DNA of 64,000 bases, taken from assembly GCA_948144175.1 (NCBI GenBank), contig CANXME010000864.1, positions 930,001-994,000 of the forward strand, in the 5' to 3' direction. Shown here one piece after another: positions 60,711 to 64,000 of the stretch. The notes beneath the pieces were generated by a model. It saw nothing but the letters and a program-made list of their open reading frames with translations, ran no database searches and had not been told where the DNA came from. Position 1 is the stretch's first letter, and each line of letters opens with the position of its first letter. Position numbers and translations under genes: made by a program. Source of the DNA: Closterium sp. NIES-65. Lineage: Eukaryota > Streptophyta > Zygnematophyceae > Desmidiales > Closteriaceae.

Positions 60711-61797
60711 CCCTCCCCTCCCTCTCCCTCCTCCCCACTGTCCACGCCCAGCGCTGCCAACCACCGTAGCGCCACCGCCGCCGCCACCTCCCGTGCCCAC
60801 TCGCCCTCCCCCTTGCTCGAACAAGTTGCCAAGGGACAAGGAGCGGATGGGGGAGTTACCCACTGGATATACTTGAGGCGCAGGGGAAGCACTCAACCAT
60901 ACAAATAAGCCCCACAGGCGTTGCACGAATAGAGCAGGATGGGGAGCGAAGTGGGTGCCGTGGGCACGCGACAGGGACTGATGCTGCGAGCAACGCGGAC
61001 GAGAATAGAGCAGGATGGGGAGCAGGGTGAGTAAAGTGGTTGGTGAGACGGAATGGTTTAAGAGCAACAAAGAGCACGGATCTAGGGTAACGTCTTTATG
61101 CACAGCGATTGCAATGGGGAGCAGAATGCGGGACGCGGGGAGGCAAGGGGCTTTCGAGGCGCCAAAAGAAGCGCGAAGAGAGCGGGATGGGGAACGGAGT
61201 GAGTGGTGCGGTGCGGATCGACCTACGTGCACACTGAATCCCCCTCGTTCCCTCCTCTCCCCTTCAACAATGGTGATTTCCCATCCTACCTGCAGCAAGG
61301 TTTTTGTCGGACCAATCCACTCGCACATCGATTGTCGTCCCCTCTTTCCCCCTTGCGCCTCAATGGATCAACCTGCGAGCAGTTATCTCCTAATGCGAGC
61401 AATAGAGGGACCCCAGTTCAAGTGAGTGAACTCAGTGCAATAGACCCCACTGCGACTGCGACTTGCCTCAGCGACAGACCCCACCCCAGTGAGTCAGACC
61501 TCAGTGCGACAAACGACAGTGCGACAAACTTTAGTGTGACAGACGTCACAGATCCAGCGCGCTGCCTTGTGTGGAGCGACAGTCGCATCGTGATGCCCAA
61601 GTTCTTCCAATGAACAGCACAAAAACAAGACAAAGAGGGTGACCACTAGGCAATTAATAATACGTTATCAGAGTAATCGCTGTGCTTTGATGTGACGTCG
61701 CACTGTGAAGTGCAAAACAATACTGATACAAAAAAAAAAAAGTGTAACATAGATTAACACGGTTTCCTCAGCAAACCCATCACACCACAAACGAGCT
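60711..61797. other. Unassigned region
   Basis: A 208-codon minus-strand frame (60702-61328) has no recognised motif apart from a Gly tail, and a word GAGCAGGATGGGGAGC repeats at about 60931, 61008 and, less well, 61178. Short repeats of CAGTGCGACAAAC occur at 61500-61530. A run of 12-13 A lies at about 61729. Confidence 0.4.
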
Positions 61798-61879
61798 CGT
61801 GCTCAGCAGGATTCGAACCTGCGCGGGCAGAGCCCAACAGATTTCTAGTCTGTCCCGATAACCACTCCGGCATGAGCAC
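61798..61879 (-). tRNA. tRNA-Ser (AGA)
   Basis: Minus-strand 82-base tRNA: acceptor GTGCTCA/TGAGCAC (seven pairs), anticodon stem ACAGA/TCTGT around loop CTAGAAA with anticodon AGA (plus-strand 61844-61846), a long variable arm as in type II tRNAs, T arm GCAGGTTCGAATCCTGC and discriminator G. Internal boxes intact. No intron. A T-run on the minus strand lies about 57 bases downstream. Confidence 0.96.
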
Positions 61880-64000
61880 ACGTCTGTGCTCCCCACAACT
61901 GGATCATACTCCCCTCACCAGCCCTGGGCTTCACCTTTTGCTCAACCCTGGGAACCCAGTAGCCCTGCCTAACCTCGCCTCATCTGCTCGTCCTCGAAAA
62001 CTGACGGCATGCAACAAGCTTGCTAGTGGTGACTTGCTGGTGAACCATCCTTAGACTACGTTCCTCTCACCACCTACCGCCTTCTCCCGCTGCTCTACCC
62101 TGAGATAGGACATGACCACAAGGAAAACAGCAGGCCCACCAAGCCTTGCCTCACCCGTAATCTGTTCGTGACCCACTATTGACAAACAAGTTTCAAACAG
62201 CCCAGCCCACCACCCCTCACTCACTCCCAAACGCACCTCCTCCCTCTGCTCGTCACTCCTAAAAACCGCCACGGGGGACCCAGCCGCCCCTCCCACCAGC
62301 TTCGCCTCACCCGTGATCTACGAGTGACACAGAAGCATCATACAGCCCAGCCCACCACCCCTCGCTCACTTCGGACGCACCTCCTCCTCCCTCTGCCCGG
62401 CCATCCTCAAAAACCGCCACGGGGAACCCAGCAGCCGGGCCTCACCCAGCTTCACCTGCAGCCTCCCGTGCAGCTCTGCCATGGCAGCAACCTCTTGTGT
62501 GGTAGGGGCAGATGTCAGGGGCACACAAGTCGATGTGGAATACACATTCACGGGCATTATCCAGCCTGTTAACTCCCCCCAGGTCCCTTCCACCCATTGG
62601 TGACACCCATCGCATCACCTATGACCTCCGCCCGCCCCAGCAGCAACCCCTCCTTCACCCCCCTTCAGCCCCCCCCCCCCACTCCTTTCACAAACCCCCA
62701 CTCACCGTCCCCTTGGCCAACTTTCACACGAATACCCACCCCTCACCGCTCTGACCTGTGGGGTTGGCGATATATCCACCGTACCACCGCCCCGCCATCT
62801 TCAACACCAAACACATCCTCTATAGCCTCCGCCAGCCCCATCAGCAGTCCCCATTCCCCGCCCCCTCGTGAGCGCTCTCTGCAGCGCAAACGCTCACAGA
62901 GCTGGGGTGGAGAGGGGGGAAGAGAAGAAAGGAAAAGGGGCAGTGGCTAATGAGAGGGATGTGAGTGACAGTGCTGTGAGGATGCAAACCTGTGGGCCGG
63001 AAGTCCCTAAAGGAGAAGTAGGCGCAGAGATAAGGGGAAGCGGAGAAAGGCGGGGAGCAGTGCTTTGATGAGGAGGATGCGGGCAGGGAGGGAAGCGGGA
63101 GACTGTGCTAAAGAAGCGTGAATCTGTAGGTCCGTGGAGGAGGAGCAACGGAGCTTTGGGGGGGAAGGGAGAAGGGGGAAAGAGGGTCAAGGGGAAAAGG
63201 CGAAAGTGGTAGGGAACGCAGTGAATTAGCGAGAAATGTCATGTGTGGTAAGGGCAGAATTCAGGGGATCAAAATGCAGTGTGGCATACACACATGCGGT
63301 GCTGAGCGGATGAGATGGGGGGAGGTTGCAATAGGGAGTTGGTTGGGAAGACGTAATTGGAAATTTAAAAGGAGAGGAGGTTTTGCAGGGGGGATGGGGG
63401 GATGAGATTCACTCTTGGCTGCAACCATCCTTTCAGCTCACCTATGCTGCCCATCAACTCCCTCCACTGACATCAAAGCCATCCCAAAGCCACTCACAAT
63501 GACTCCTTGCCAACTCTTGACTGACTCTCAGCAACTCTCGCCGAGATAGCTATTCAACTGCCCCCTTCCCACCGCCACCCACGAGTGACCCGAGTGGTTC
63601 CTACACACATCTCCCCCACTGCGCACCGACTTCCAACCAAGCCCCTACATGTTTCTAACCTTGGCGATTTCTAGCTTGTCAACTGCTGCCACCAAACAAG
63701 CCCCCAGGCGTCTTCTATGGCCTCTGCCAGCCCTGGAAGCACCCCCTCCCCCCCCACTCTCCCCTCCCCCCGCCCTTTCCGTCCCTTCTCCCCCCTTCCT
63801 CCACGCCCCTTCTTCCCACTCCTCCCCCCCTTTTCACCGCTTCCTCAATTGACATCCACACACGCCCCTACCCAGCAGGCCCGTCACCGACTCTCACCTT
63901 CGTCATACAAGTCCATCCGAAGCCACAAGAGAAGTTGGCGAGCTGCCATGTGAAGCTCGGGATCTGAATTGTACTTTCGCGTGTGTGATTTCGACCACAG
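61880..64000 (-). repeat. Degenerate tandem segment repeats, possibly duplicated exons
   Basis: Units of 150-190 bp at about 61940-62150, 62150-62310 and 62310-62460 share TCACCCGTGATCT, CAGCCCAGCCCACCACCCCT and AAACCGCCACGGG blocks. On the minus strand they read GEARLLGSPWRFL, GEARLGGPAVFLV and AGSPVAVFRSDEQ. A second set (about 62600, 62800 and 63700) reads LLGRAEVIGDA, LLMGLAEAIEDVFG and LPGLAEAIEDAWG. Possibly a repeat-domain gene with duplicated exons or decayed copies of one. No family recognised; 62960-63640 shows nothing else. Confidence 0.4.

Overview
The window is eukaryotic nuclear DNA, most likely from a green-lineage (plant or streptophyte-alga) genome. The evidence is a plant-type initiator tRNA-Met, an intron-containing tRNA-poor landscape, an mTERF-family organelle gene, spliced genes with GT-AG junctions, and a dense load of Ty1/copia retrotransposons (gag, protease, integrase, reverse transcriptase, RNase H in that order). 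A zygnematophycean alga is a guess from general character, not something the sequence proves. About two thirds of the 64 kb is retroelement DNA, so most long open frames here are transposon or repeat shadows.

Layout. 1-7325: copia A (+ strand), missing only most of its 5' LTR, inserted into copia B (- strand, 7326-10795), which belongs to a different copia lineage with 435 bp LTRs. 10796-20606: a gene island with a two-part mTERF gene (11959-14364, -), a small unidentified ORF, and a coiled-coil/leucine-rich-repeat gene (18051-19413, -). 20607-35953: a three-level nest. A small host exon (-) is split by copia C (20658-35828, -), and copia C is split in its reverse transcriptase by copia D (22278-30031, -). 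Both insertions have 5 bp target duplications (C's copies differ at one base). 36865-42351: copia E (-), lacking its 3' half. 42352-43070: a 47 bp minisatellite. 43815-46107: a gag-only LTR element G (+) in a tandem LTR arrangement. 46308-52255: a hAT-transposase-derived gene (-) with at least five exons, whose last exon is split by the internally deleted copia F (46590-49312). 52900-53335: a solo LTR of the B family with a perfect 5 bp duplication. 53336-64000: a second gene-poor region with poorly resolved minus-strand exons, a 20 bp minisatellite beside tRNA-Met(i), a candidate TTACG-rich inverted-repeat element, a tRNA-Ser and degenerate repeats.

Copia elements A, C, D, E and F form one family. 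They share very short LTRs (123-132 bp), a primer-binding site resembling the initiator tRNA-Met 3' end, about 1 kb of GC-rich tandem repeats between LTR and gag, a Gly-rich gag with an unusual Cys/His motif in place of the usual zinc knuckle, and an Ala/Gly/Pro/Glu repeat region between integrase and reverse transcriptase. All are inactivated by nonsense codons and frameshifts, most of the nonsense codons being explainable by C-to-T or G-to-A change. Nothing here is a prokaryote-type system: there are no CRISPR arrays or operons.
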